From the NCBI GenBank assembly GCA_031552185.1, contig JAVBMU010000024.1, forward strand, positions 1 through 64,000: a DNA stretch of 64,000 bases. Direction: 5' to 3'. How positions within the stretch are numbered: the stretch's first letter is position 1; each line of letters opens with the position of its first letter. Origin of the DNA: JAVBMU01 sp031552185 (GTDB lineage: Bacteria > Actinomycetota > Actinomycetes > Actinomycetales > Cellulomonadaceae). Shown here piece after piece: positions 43,289-54,423 of the stretch. A program made the position numbers and the translations under genes. The notes below the pieces were generated by a model that had not been told where the DNA came from, ran no database searches, and saw only the letters and a list, made by a program, of their open reading frames with translations.

Positions 43289-44422
43289 TTACGCCTCCGG
43301 GTCCGTTGCGATCTGACCATACGCGGCGACCAGCAGGGTCGGGTCGGGCCCCTCCAGCCGCGACGGCCTGCCGATGCCATCCAGGACGACGAACCGCAGC
43401 AGGTCGCCCCGGGTCTTCTTGTCCCGGCGCATCCCGGTCAGAAGCTGGTCCCATCGGTCGCCGCGGTAGCTCGTCGGCAGCCCGACGGCGCCCAGGATGG
43501 CCCGGTGCCGCGCGACGGCGTCGTCGTCCAGCTTGCCGGCCAGCCGGGCGAGCTCGGCGGCGAACACCATGCCGACCGACACCGCCGCGCCGTGCCGCCA
43601 GCGATACCGCTCCGCGAGTTCGACGGCATGTCCGAAAGTGTGACCGTAGTTGAGGATCTCCCGTGGGCCGGACTCCCTCAGGTCCGCGGACACGACCCGG
43701 GCCTTGACCGCGACCGATCGCTCGATCAGCTCGGCGACGACGGCCCACGTCTGCGGGGCCACCGGCTCGGTGCCCCACGCGCCGAGCCGGGCGGCGTCGG
43801 CCTCGACCAGGTCGAGGATGGCGGGGTCGGCGATGAACCCGGTCTTGATCACCTCGCCCAACCCGGCGACGAAATCCCAGCGCGGCAACGACTCCAGGGC
43901 GGCGACGTCACACACCACCCCAGCCGGCGGGTAGAACGCGCCGACCAGGTTCTTGCCCTCGGCCGTGTTGATCCCGGTCTTACCGCCGACGGCGGCGTCG
44001 ACCATTCCCACCAGGCTCGTCGCCACCTGGACCACCCGGATGCCCCGGAGCCACGTGGCGGCGACGAAGCCGCCGAGATCGGTCGTCGCCCCGCCCCCGA
44101 CGGCGACGATCGCGTCAGTGCGGGTGAAGCCGGCCTGGCCGAGGACGCCCCACAGAAACGCGGTGACCTGGGCGGTCTTCTGGTCCTCGGCGTCGGGGAC
44201 CTCCGCGAGGTAGGTGTCGTAGCCGGCCTCGGCCAGGTCCGCGCGGATCGCCTCGGCGGTCGCGCCGAGGGTCGCCGGGTGGATGAGCAGCACCCGGCGG
44301 GCCCGCTCCCCCACCATCGGCGCGATCTCGCCCAGCAGCCCGCGCCCAACGACGACGTCGTACGGCTGATCGCCGTGCACGGTGATTCGAACGGGGTCGG
44401 CGGCGGGGTGCGACTGCGTCAT
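43289..44422 (-). CDS. aroB: 3-dehydroquinate synthase
   Basis: 377 residues, zinc- and NAD-dependent. Nucleotide-binding VGGGATTDLGGFVA, GGKTGIN, KNLVGAFYPP and the metal histidine motif NYGHTFGHAVE are intact. It is last in aroC-aroK-aroB; the ATG overlaps the aroK stop by one base. Confidence 0.97.
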   Translation of the reverse strand: MTQSHPAADPVRITVHGDQPYDVVVGRGLLGEIAPMVGERARRVLLIHPATLGATAEAIRADLAEAGYDTYLAEVPDAEDQKTAQVTAFLWGVLGQAGFTRTDAIVAVGGGATTDLGGFVAATWLRGIRVVQVATSLVGMVDAAVGGKTGINTAEGKNLVGAFYPPAGVVCDVAALESLPRWDFVAGLGEVIKTGFIADPAILDLVEADAARLGAWGTEPVAPQTWAVVAELIERSVAVKARVVSADLRESGPREILNYGHTFGHAVELAERYRWRHGAAVSVGMVFAAELARLAGKLDDDAVARHRAILGAVGLPTSYRGDRWDQLLTGMRRDKKTRGDLLRFVVLDGIGRPSRLEGPDPTLLVAAYGQIATDPEA

Positions 44423-45027
44423 CAGGCGTCCTGGGGGTTGGTCCGAGCGGCGGCTTCGTGGGGTTGGGCCGGCTCCTGCGGTGGGGCCGGCTCCTGCGGT
44501 GGGGCAGCGCCAAGTGCGCTCGCGATGGCCTCGGCGACTTCGGCCGGGGCGCGATCGTCGGTGCCGACCCGCACCGTCGCAACGCGCTCATAGATCGGCC
44601 GCCGCGCCTCCATCAGCGCCTGCCAGCGGGCCCGCGGGTTGCCGAGGAGCAGCGGGCGAGCCTGGTTGAAGCCGACCCGCGGGGCGGCCGCCGCGAGGCT
44701 CACGTCGAGGAAGACTACTTGGCCGCCGCCGGCGGCGTAGGCAGCCAACGCCTGCTGCGTGGCGGGATCGAGCACCGCCCCGCCGCCGAGGGCGAGCACG
44801 CCGCCGTGCGAGCCGAGCGCGCCCGCGACCGCGGCCCGCTCCAGCGCCCGGAAGGCGTCCTCGCCGTCGTCGATGAAGATGTCGGAGATCGGCTTCCCGA
44901 CCCGGGCCTCGACGTCGTCGTCCGTGTCGCGGGCGGTCACGCCCAGCCGGGCCGCGAGCAACGTGGCGACGGTCGACTTGCCCGCGCCGGGCGGACCGAT
45001 CAGGACCGCCACGGGCTGTGCGGTCAT
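44422..45027 (-). CDS. aroK: Shikimate kinase
   Basis: 201 residues. P-loop GPPGAGKST, the shikimate-binding DTDDDVE and the glycine triplet LALGGGA are clear. A low-complexity tail with PPQEPA repeats extends it about 30 residues past the usual 170. The ATG overlaps the aroC stop (ATGA). Confidence 0.96.
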   Translation of the reverse strand: MTAQPVAVLIGPPGAGKSTVATLLAARLGVTARDTDDDVEARVGKPISDIFIDDGEDAFRALERAAVAGALGSHGGVLALGGGAVLDPATQQALAAYAAGGGQVVFLDVSLAAAAPRVGFNQARPLLLGNPRARWQALMEARRPIYERVATVRVGTDDRAPAEVAEAIASALGAAPPQEPAPPQEPAQPHEAAARTNPQDA

Positions 45028-46238
45028 TGCAGCAGCTCCGGCACGGCCGCGGCAGCGGCCTGCGCATTGCGCCGCACCTCGCCGACGGAGTCGCCGCCGA
45101 ACTTCTCCAGTGCCGCCTCGGCCAGGATGAGGGCGACCATCGCCTCCGCGACCACCGCGGCAGGCGGCACGGCGCAGACGTCCGAGCGCTGATGCTGGGC
45201 GAGGGCCGGCTCGCCCGTCGCGACGTCCACCGTGGCGAGCGCCCGCGGGACAGTCGAGATCGGCTTCATCGCGGCTCTGACTCGCAGCACCTCACCGTTC
45301 GACATGCCGCCTTCGACGCCGCCGGCCCGGTTCGTGCGGCGGACCAGTTTGCCATCGACCCGCTCGATCTCGTCGTGGGCCTGCGAGCCGCGGCGCCGGG
45401 CCGTGCGGAAGCCGTCGCCCACCTCGACGCCCTTGATCGCCTGGATGCCCATCAGCGCACCGGCGAGGCGGGCATCGAGCCGGCGGTCGGACTGGGCGTA
45501 GGTGCCTAGCCCGGCGGGCACCCCGTAGGCCAGCACCTCGACGACGCCGCCGAGGGTGTCGCCGTCCTTGTGGCAGCGATCGATCTCGGCGACCATCTGC
45601 TGCCCCGCGACCGGATCGAAACACCGCACGGGGTCGGCGTCCAGCGCGGCGACATCGTCCGGGCCCGGCACCGGGCCGCCGTCGGGCACCTCGACCGGCC
45701 CGATCGCGACCACGTGGGACACGAGCCGAACGCCGAGCGCCTGGCCGAGGAACGCCTCCGCGGCGGCGCCGAGCGCGACCCGGGCCGCGGTCTCGCGGGC
45801 CGAGGCCCGTTCCAGGACCGGCCGGGTTTCCTCGAAGCCGTACTTGCGCATCCCGACCAGGTCCGCGTGCCCCGGCCGTGGGCGGGTCAGCGGCCGATTG
45901 CGGGCGATCTCGCGGGCGTCACCGGTGCCTGCGTCGGTCTCCAGCGCCGCCGGCGGAACGGGGTCGGCCGCCATCACATCGACCCATTTGGGCCATTCGC
46001 TGTTCGCGATCTCGATTGCCAGCGGCCCGCCCTGTGTCACGCCGTGCCGCAGCCCGCCGAGCACCCGGACCTCGTCCTGCTCGAAGCCCATCCGCGCGCC
46101 TCTGCCGTAGCCCAACCGACGGCGGGCCAGGGCCGCGCGCACATCGTCCGTGACGAGGTGGACGCCGGCCGGCAGCCCGTCCAGGATGCCGACCAGCGCC
46201 GGACCATGGGACTCCCCGGAGGTCAACCAGCGCAACAT
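45024..46238 (-). CDS. aroC: Chorismate synthase
   Basis: 404 residues, reduced-FMN-dependent, last common step to aromatic amino acids. N-terminal SGESHGPALVGILDGLPAG, GRGARMGFEQD, ASARETAARVALGA and the late RTNRAGGVEGGMSNGE region are typical. The ATG at 46238 is chosen because GAGGA precedes it; an ATG at 46247 is also in frame. First gene of the aroCKB operon. Confidence 0.97.
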   Translation of the reverse strand: MLRWLTSGESHGPALVGILDGLPAGVHLVTDDVRAALARRRLGYGRGARMGFEQDEVRVLGGLRHGVTQGGPLAIEIANSEWPKWVDVMAADPVPPAALETDAGTGDAREIARNRPLTRPRPGHADLVGMRKYGFEETRPVLERASARETAARVALGAAAEAFLGQALGVRLVSHVVAIGPVEVPDGGPVPGPDDVAALDADPVRCFDPVAGQQMVAEIDRCHKDGDTLGGVVEVLAYGVPAGLGTYAQSDRRLDARLAGALMGIQAIKGVEVGDGFRTARRRGSQAHDEIERVDGKLVRRTNRAGGVEGGMSNGEVLRVRAAMKPISTVPRALATVDVATGEPALAQHQRSDVCAVPPAAVVAEAMVALILAEAALEKFGGDSVGEVRRNAQAAAAAVPELLQ

Positions 46239-46303
46239 GGCGCCCATCCTCGCACGCCGGCCGCCCGTCGCACCGGCGCGTCCCCGCGACGAGCAAGTAC
46301 CAG

Positions 46304-46335
46304 GCGCGCCGAGGAAAGACCAGCGCGCCGAGGAA
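46304..46335. repeat. Direct repeat in the aroC / prepilin-peptidase intergenic region
   Basis: gcgcgccgaggaa occurs twice, 19 bp apart, in the divergent control region. It could be paired regulator sites or chance. Confidence 0.45.
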
Positions 46336-46434
46336 GTAGAGATTCGCGGCGCCTACACCTTGCACATCGGGCGAGCCCGGACCAGAACACGCGCCGGCTG
46401 TGGATGACGACCTCGCCCCGCCGGCCCGCGGACC

Positions 46435-46440
46435 TACCGT
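46435..46440 (+). promoter_or_regulatory. Predicted -10 of the prepilin peptidase gene
   Basis: TACCGT ends six bases before the ATG at 46447, with no ribosome-binding site between. Confidence 0.4.
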
Positions 46441-46446
46441 CGCGCC

Positions 46447-47091
46447 ATGACCTCTCGCGCCATGACGCCCGCGACTCGCTTCCGCACCGACCTCGCGGCC
46501 GAACTGGCGGCCACCTCCCGCCCGGCGCGCGCCGCCGCGATGGTCGCCGCCCTGCTCGTGGCCTGGGTTCGCCGGGACCGGCCCGACGCCGCCGCGTTCG
46601 CCCTGGTGGTCGCAGGGGTCGGGACACTTGCCGCCTGGATCGACGCCCGCAGCTTTCGGCTGCCCGACGTCCTGGTGGTCCCGACCATCCCCGCCGCGCT
46701 GGGCCTGCTCGGGGTCGCCGCCTGGGCGACCTCGGACTGGCCCGCGCTGGGCCGGGCGGCGGCAGGGGCGGCGGGTGCCGCGGCGGTCCTCCTCGCCCTG
46801 GTGGTGGCCCGGCCCGGCGCCCTCGGGTGGGGCGACGTGAAATTCGTCGCGCTCCTCGGCGTGCCGGGCGCCTGGGTCGGCGCCGCGGTACCTGCCGCCG
46901 GCGCCCTCCTCGCCATGGCCCTCGCCGCCGCGGGCGCTCTCACGTGGCAGGTCGCAGCCGGCTGGAACCGCGGGCGGCCGGCCCGGGCGGGACCCGGCGG
47001 ATGCCTGCTGCGCTCGACCGCGATCCCGCTGGGGCCATTCCTCCTGCTCGGGTGGGTGGCGACGGCCGTGCCGAGCACAGCTACGCCGTAG
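46447..47091 (+). CDS. A24-type prepilin peptidase-like protein
   Basis: 214 residues, six or so membrane helices. The two catalytic aspartates of the aspartic prepilin peptidases are visible as D66 in WIDARSFRLPD and D130 in GWGDVKFVALLG. The N-terminal methyltransferase domain of large PilD enzymes is absent, as in short archaeal and actinobacterial forms. No pilin or secretion gene lies in the window, so its substrate is elsewhere or it is an orphan. This position between aroC and aroE is common in actinobacteria. Confidence 0.85.
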   Translation: MTSRAMTPATRFRTDLAAELAATSRPARAAAMVAALLVAWVRRDRPDAAAFALVVAGVGTLAAWIDARSFRLPDVLVVPTIPAALGLLGVAAWATSDWPALGRAAAGAAGAAAVLLALVVARPGALGWGDVKFVALLGVPGAWVGAAVPAAGALLAMALAAAGALTWQVAAGWNRGRPARAGPGGCLLRSTAIPLGPFLLLGWVATAVPSTATP

Positions 47092-47096
47092 GCACC

Positions 47097-47117
47097 CCGG
47101 TGAACGCCGGGCACCGG
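47097..47117. terminator. Weak hairpin between convergent genes
   Basis: ccggtg and caccgg (6-bp arms, 9-base loop) lie between the ends of the prepilin peptidase and aroE genes. Too short to be sure. Confidence 0.3.
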
Positions 47118-47160
47118 CACCGAGATCGAAGCGCCCGGGCGACCGGCGAAGCGAGGAAGG

Positions 47161-48018
47161 TCAGGCGGCGGCCGCGCCCAAGGCCTCTTCGAGGGCGGCG
47201 TCCATCTCGGGCACCGGCGCCGGCAGGCCGGTCATCAGGCGAACCTGCTCGGCGGCTTGATGCAGCAGCATTCGCTCCCCGCCCACCACGGCTCCCCCGG
47301 CGCGCGCCCAGGCCGCCGACAGCGCAGTCGGCCGGGGGTCGTAGGCAACGTCGAGCAGCACCCCCGCGGGCCGCCGACCGACCAACTCGGCCGCCAGCGC
47401 GTCGGCGGCGTGGGCCGGCAGCGCGCACACCACCACCTCGACCGAACACATCGCGTCCGCCGTCTGGTCGAGCCGTTCCATCGGCCGGAAGACAGGCGCC
47501 ACCCCCATCTGGTGCGCCGCCCGCCGGAACCGGGCGGTCCGCCCGATGTCCCGGGCGAGCACGGTCGGCGTCGAGCATCCCAGTTGGGCGAGCCCGGCCA
47601 GCGCCGATGCGGCCGTGGCCCCCGCGCCGACGATCGCCGCCGTCGCCACGGAGTGCTCGGCGGGCACGACCTCCCGCAGCGCGGCGACCAGCCCGTACAC
47701 GTCCGTATTCGCCCCGACCAAGGTCCGGTGGGCACCGGCGACGGCGTTGACCAGCACTGTGTTGACCGCGCCGACCACGTCGGCCAGCGGCTCGACGTGG
47801 TCCAGCAGCGGGATCACGTCCTGCTTGAGCGGCATCGTGAGGCTGAGGCCCGCCCAGGACTCATCCAGCGCCGCGATGAACGCGGGCAGCTCCGGCACCG
47901 TCAGGTCGATCGCCGTGTACTCCCAGTCGAGCCCGAGCCCGCGGTAAGCAGCGCGGTGCAACACGGGCGACAACGAGTGGGCGATGGGATGCCCGAGAAC
48001 CGCTGCCCGACGCTCCAT
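47161..48018 (-). CDS. aroE: Shikimate dehydrogenase
   Basis: 285 residues. It reduces 3-dehydroshikimate. The substrate domain has GHPIAHSLSPVLH and LSLTMPLKQD, then NTD, with the Rossmann motif GAGATA. The NADPH-selective arginine region is poorly conserved (VLARDIGR). It starts one base after the mltG stop, in the usual mltG-aroE order. Confidence 0.94.
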   Translation of the reverse strand: MERRAAVLGHPIAHSLSPVLHRAAYRGLGLDWEYTAIDLTVPELPAFIAALDESWAGLSLTMPLKQDVIPLLDHVEPLADVVGAVNTVLVNAVAGAHRTLVGANTDVYGLVAALREVVPAEHSVATAAIVGAGATAASALAGLAQLGCSTPTVLARDIGRTARFRRAAHQMGVAPVFRPMERLDQTADAMCSVEVVVCALPAHAADALAAELVGRRPAGVLLDVAYDPRPTALSAAWARAGGAVVGGERMLLHQAAEQVRLMTGLPAPVPEMDAALEEALGAAAA

Positions 48019-48019
48019 T

Positions 48020-49171
48020 TCAGCCTCCGTGAGCCGCCCGCCAATCCTTCAGCAGTGCTTCGTTCTGGCGCCGCTCGGCGTCATCGACCGCGAACCGGGT
48101 TTCCTTGGTCTCCAGGTTGACGGTGGTCCAGAACATCCATTCGCCCTCGGCCGGGCGCATGACCGCGTCGATCGACGCCTTGGACGGCGAGGCGATCGGC
48201 GTCGGCGGCAGTCCCTTGCGCTCGTACAGCGAGTACGGGTTCGCCAGATCGTGGTTCTCCGCGATCGTCAGCTTTCCGGTGGTCCCAGTGACCTTGCGCC
48301 CGTACAGCGTCGACGCATCGATCCCCAGCGGCCAGTCCCGCTCCATCCGGTTGGCAATCACCCGGGCCATCTTCGGCCGGTCCGCGGGCCGCCCCGCCTC
48401 GCGCTCGATCAGCGACGCGATCTTCAGGACCTCCTGCCGCTTGGCGGGCGGGACGCCGGCGGCGTCCAGGACGTTGATCGTCTGGCCGATCATCGCCGAC
48501 AACATGCTCGTCGCGGTCTCGTCCGGCTCAAAGACGTAGGTCGTCGCGTACAGCCAACCCTCGGCCTGTCCGCCGGCCTCGGCCGGCAGCCCGATCGAGG
48601 CCGGCGTCGCCAACGCCTGCTCGAACTCGGCCACGGGAGTGCCCACGATCGAGGAGGTCTTCTCCAGGATCTGGGCGACGGTTTGCCCCTCGACAATGGT
48701 GACCTTGTATTCGACTCGACCCGTGTTGGCCGCCAGCCGGGCGACGGCGTCGGCGGCCTTCATCTCGGTGAGCATCTGGTACGTGCCGGGCTGGATCCGG
48801 CTCGCGCTCGGGTTCGCCTTGAAGGCGTCGACGAAGGCGCGCACGCTCGCCACCACATTCGCCTTGACCAGCTCCTGCCCCATGGTTTGCCCGGACGCGC
48901 CCTCTTCGACGGTCACCTCGACCTCGGTGCGGCCGGGGCCCGGATAGTCCTTCGCCGCGAACCCCGGGTTGTCGATGCCGAAGAGCGTCTCCGCCTTCAT
49001 GACGCCCCACGTCCCCACCCCGCCGAGCACCAGGAAGGCGACGACGACGACGGCTGTGGTCCGCCGCCGACGGCGGCGCCGTTTCGCGGCGGCGCGGCGC
49101 TCACGCTGCGCCGCCCGCGACTGACGGGCGGGGCCGGCCACGAGGGCCGGCCGGTCGAAGAGGTCGGTCAC
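48020..49171 (-). CDS. mltG: Endolytic murein transglycosylase MltG (YceG-like)
   Basis: 383 residues. A basic cytoplasmic start (KRRRRRRR) precedes one membrane helix (about 38-58), then an extracytoplasmic LysM-like part and the YceG catalytic domain. The catalytic glutamate is in IASLIEREAG, and GIDASTLYG and LPPTPIASPS are typical. It cleaves nascent glycan strands to end their growth. The GTG overlaps the ruvX stop. Confidence 0.95.
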   Translation of the reverse strand: MTDLFDRPALVAGPARQSRAAQRERRAAAKRRRRRRRTTAVVVVAFLVLGGVGTWGVMKAETLFGIDNPGFAAKDYPGPGRTEVEVTVEEGASGQTMGQELVKANVVASVRAFVDAFKANPSASRIQPGTYQMLTEMKAADAVARLAANTGRVEYKVTIVEGQTVAQILEKTSSIVGTPVAEFEQALATPASIGLPAEAGGQAEGWLYATTYVFEPDETATSMLSAMIGQTINVLDAAGVPPAKRQEVLKIASLIEREAGRPADRPKMARVIANRMERDWPLGIDASTLYGRKVTGTTGKLTIAENHDLANPYSLYERKGLPPTPIASPSKASIDAVMRPAEGEWMFWTTVNLETKETRFAVDDAERRQNEALLKDWRAAHGG

Positions 49172-49817
49172 GAGACTCCCGGGTGATCCAATCGGTCGTG
49201 CTCTGGGTCAGCTCCCAACCGTTCCTTCGGTCGGTAGCGAGGTACCGCAACGGGCGCACCCACCCGCGCGTCCGCGGCCCGCTCCGCGTCGAGTGCGCCC
49301 TGCAGCACGATGACCGCCGCGACCTGGTCGACCACGGGCCGATGCTTGCGTCCCGCCCGCCCCGCGTCGCGCAGCGCGCGATGGGCGGCGACGGAGGTCA
49401 TCCGCTCGTCCACGAGTCGAACATCGACAGGCGCGATCACGCGTGCCACTGTCCCAGCGTACGCGCGCGCGTCACGTGCTGCCGAGCCCTCGGCGCCCGA
49501 CAAGTGCCGGGGCAACCCGATGTACACGACCTTTGCACCACGCTCACGCACTTCCGCCGCGATTCGCCGGATATCTGCTGGCGCATCGGACAGGATTTCA
49601 CCCTCCGCCAGATTGGGCGTGTCGGGCTGATTCTGGAGTTTTGGGGACATTCGGGGTCGTCGACCGAGGTCCCGGGCGAGCGTCTCGACCGGGGTGGCGA
49701 TCAGCCCGTCCGGGTCGCTGGCCGCCAGACCGACCCGGGCCAGGCCGACGTCCACGCCCAGCCGCGGCCCGCGCGGCAGGCCGGACCCGGCGGGCGCCCC
49801 GCCCGCGTCGGAGTCGG

Positions 49818-49821
<4 letters not shown>
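49168..49821 (-). CDS. ruvX: RuvX/YqgF Holliday-junction resolvase-like protein
   Basis: 217 residues against the usual 140-170. RNase H-like core: LGVDVGLARVGLA (catalytic D), VVYIGLPRHLSG, VRLVDERMTS and VDQVAAVIVLQ. A hydrophilic insert of about 26 residues (55-80, containing SPKLQNQPDTPNLAEGE) interrupts the segment after LARDLG. This piece is also less GC-rich than its surroundings. Involved in 16S rRNA 5'-end processing or DNA repair. The GTG overlaps the alaS stop. Confidence 0.92.
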
Positions 49822-52511
<2,690 letters not shown>

Positions 52512-52640
52512 GGTGTCCTTCGCAGCAGTGACGTCGGGTGCCGGGCCGGGCCCGGCCGAAAAGTGCGGTGCGCCGAGTCGGCGCGAGGGCGCCGTCGGCC
52601 CGTCCGGCGCCCGGGGACGCCGAGGGACCCGAGCGCGTCC

Positions 52641-53000
52641 CTAGAAGGAATAACCGAGAAGCTCCTCGTCTTCGTCCCAATCCTCGGCTGCCCCCGCGGA
52701 ATGCCGTCCCGCCGGCCGGGTCTCGGCCGCGGCGCGCCGGGCGCGCACGACGGCGGGGTCCTCCTGGCCCTCGGCGAGCAGCGCGTCGTAGAGCTCGCGT
52801 TCGCGGTCCGCGCGGGCGACGGTGAATTCGGCCCGGGCTTCGCGGGCCCGGTCGGCCAGCACCTGCGCGAACGAGCCGGCGCGCGCCTGGAGTTGCCCGG
52901 CGAGCGCGTCGGGCGCAAGCCGCGCCATCGCCCGCCTTCCACGCACCATCGCGTAGCCCGCGGCGGCCGCGCCGACCCCCACCCAGAACAGCCGGCGCAT
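52641..53000 (-). CDS. Small membrane-anchored protein (DUF6167-like)
   Basis: 119 residues. N-terminal hydrophobic segment (3-20) followed by a basic and then helical charged region and an acidic end (DWDEDEELLG). A homologue is regularly found between DUF948 and alaS in actinobacteria; no function is known. The ATG overlaps the DUF948 stop by one base (TGATG). Confidence 0.78.
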   Translation of the reverse strand: MRRLFWVGVGAAAAGYAMVRGRRAMARLAPDALAGQLQARAGSFAQVLADRAREARAEFTVARADRERELYDALLAEGQEDPAVVRARRAAAETRPAGRHSAGAAEDWDEDEELLGYSF

Positions 53001-53374
53001 CAGCCCGCGACCTTCCGGCCGTCCCGGCCGATGACCCGGCCGAGCGCGCGCCGCACGCCGTAGCTGAACGCCGCGATCTTGACCAGCGGCTGACCGAGCG
53101 TCGCGGCGTACAGCCCAGTCAGGGCCGACGCGTTCTGACTGATCTGGACGGCCGACGTCGTGATCTCGCCCACCTTGACCAGCTCCGCGTTCGCCGTCGC
53201 CACCGTCGTGGCCGTCTCCTCGACGGCCTGGACCGTGGGGACCGTCACTTCCTTGATGGAGTCCCGCAGTTGGTCGAGCACGTGGCCCGCTTTGACCAGC
53301 ACGCGGGCGAGGAACGCCACCAGGACGGCGAAGACGACGACGGCGGCGAGCCCGACCCAGTCGCTTGCGGACAC
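53000..53374 (-). CDS. DUF948-domain membrane protein
   Basis: 124 residues. N-terminal membrane helix (about 5-28, WVGLAAVVVFAVLVAFLARVLV), then a helical coiled-coil region with repeated Val/Thr/Ala heptads (LRDSIKEVTVPTVQAVEETATT). The GTG start has GGAGG at five bases. Conserved between rpsD and alaS in actinobacteria; role unknown, probably envelope. Confidence 0.85.
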   Translation of the reverse strand: MSASDWVGLAAVVVFAVLVAFLARVLVKAGHVLDQLRDSIKEVTVPTVQAVEETATTVATANAELVKVGEITTSAVQISQNASALTGLYAATLGQPLVKIAAFSYGVRRALGRVIGRDGRKVAG

Positions 53375-53566
53375 TGTGACCTCCGGAGGATGGTCGCGGA
53401 CGGTGGCGGCGGACCGCCGGCACCGGGGAGCAGGGGCGACGGCCGACGGCCGCCACCCGGACACATTAGCCGCCCGATCGGCCCGGATGCGCGCCCGCCC
53501 CGCGCGCCCGATGGGCTGCGGGGCGGGTCGACCGGGAATCCGGCCGGCGAACGGTCGAAACCGCCG

Positions 53567-54193
53567 TCAGCGGGCGTAGTACTCGACCACGAGCTGGACC
53601 TCGCAGGTGACGGGCACCTCGGCCCGCTTGGGCCGGCGGGTCAGCAGCGCGGTCAGCTTCTCGATCTGGACGTCCAGGTAACCCGGGACGGGCGGCAGCA
53701 CGTCGCGGTGGGCGCCGGCGGCGGCGACCTGGAACGGCGTCATCGTCTGGCTCTTCGGCTTGACCTGGATGGTCTGACCCGGCTTCACGCGGAAGGAGGG
53801 CCGGTCCACGATCCGGCCGTCGACCAGGATGTGCCGGTGGGTCACGGACTGGCGGGCCTGCAGGATCGTGCGGGCGAAGCCGGCGCGCAGCACCAGCGCG
53901 TCCAGGCGGGTCTCGAGGATCTCGACCAGCGCCTCACCGGTCAGGCCCTGGTCCTTGCGAGCCTCCTCGTAGGCGCGGGCGAGCTGCTTCTCGCGGAGCA
54001 TGTACTGCGCCCGCAGACGCTGCTTCTCGCGCAGCCGCACGGCGTAGTCGGACTCGGTGCGCCGGCGAGCCCGGCCGTGCTCGCCGGGCGGGTAGGGGCG
54101 CTTCTCGAAATGCTTGACGGCCTTCGGGGTCAGCGGCAGGCCGAGGGCGCGGCTCAGGCGAACCTGGCGGCGCGAACGCGTCACGGAAGTCAC
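53567..54193 (-). CDS. rpsD: Ribosomal protein S4, zinc-independent form
   Basis: 208 residues. S4 nucleates 30S assembly. The N-terminal region SRALGLPL lacks the zinc cysteines, so it is the C-minus paralogue type. The S4 RNA-binding domain (RLDALVLRAGFARTILQARQ, RHILVDGRIV) is intact. The GTG at 54193 has AGGAG upstream. The leader of about 165 nt contains a hairpin. Confidence 0.96.
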   Translation of the reverse strand: MTSVTRSRRQVRLSRALGLPLTPKAVKHFEKRPYPPGEHGRARRRTESDYAVRLREKQRLRAQYMLREKQLARAYEEARKDQGLTGEALVEILETRLDALVLRAGFARTILQARQSVTHRHILVDGRIVDRPSFRVKPGQTIQVKPKSQTMTPFQVAAAGAHRDVLPPVPGYLDVQIEKLTALLTRRPKRAEVPVTCEVQLVVEYYAR

Positions 54194-54221
54194 TGCGGTG
54201 GTACTCCTGTCGTCGATGGCA

Positions 54222-54250
54222 CACCCGGGACGCGGATGCTGCGCCGGGTG
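54222..54250 (-). promoter_or_regulatory. Hairpin in the rpsD leader
   Basis: cacccgg and ccgggtg (7-bp arms, 15-base loop) lie about 30 nt upstream of the start codon, close to the ribosome-binding site. A role in S4 feedback control is a guess. A -10-like TAGACT occurs at 54363-54368. Confidence 0.35.
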
Positions 54251-54423
54251 CGGGACCAGCCGATGGACGGGCGCGGCGCGAGCCGTGCCGTCGCGGGGCC
54301 GAGGTCCCAGGGGTTGCCCGGCATCCGAACACACCGGTCCGGCCGACTGGGGCAACCGCGCAAGTCTAGCGCATCGGGCGGCGGAGCCACCCGTCGGCGC
54401 CGCCGGGGCGGCACGCCCGGCGC

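Noticed and set aside
46400..46412. DnaA box or origin near tgtggatga
   Set aside because: A single partial match in a divergent promoter region, with no cluster of boxes and no AT-rich unwinding stretch.
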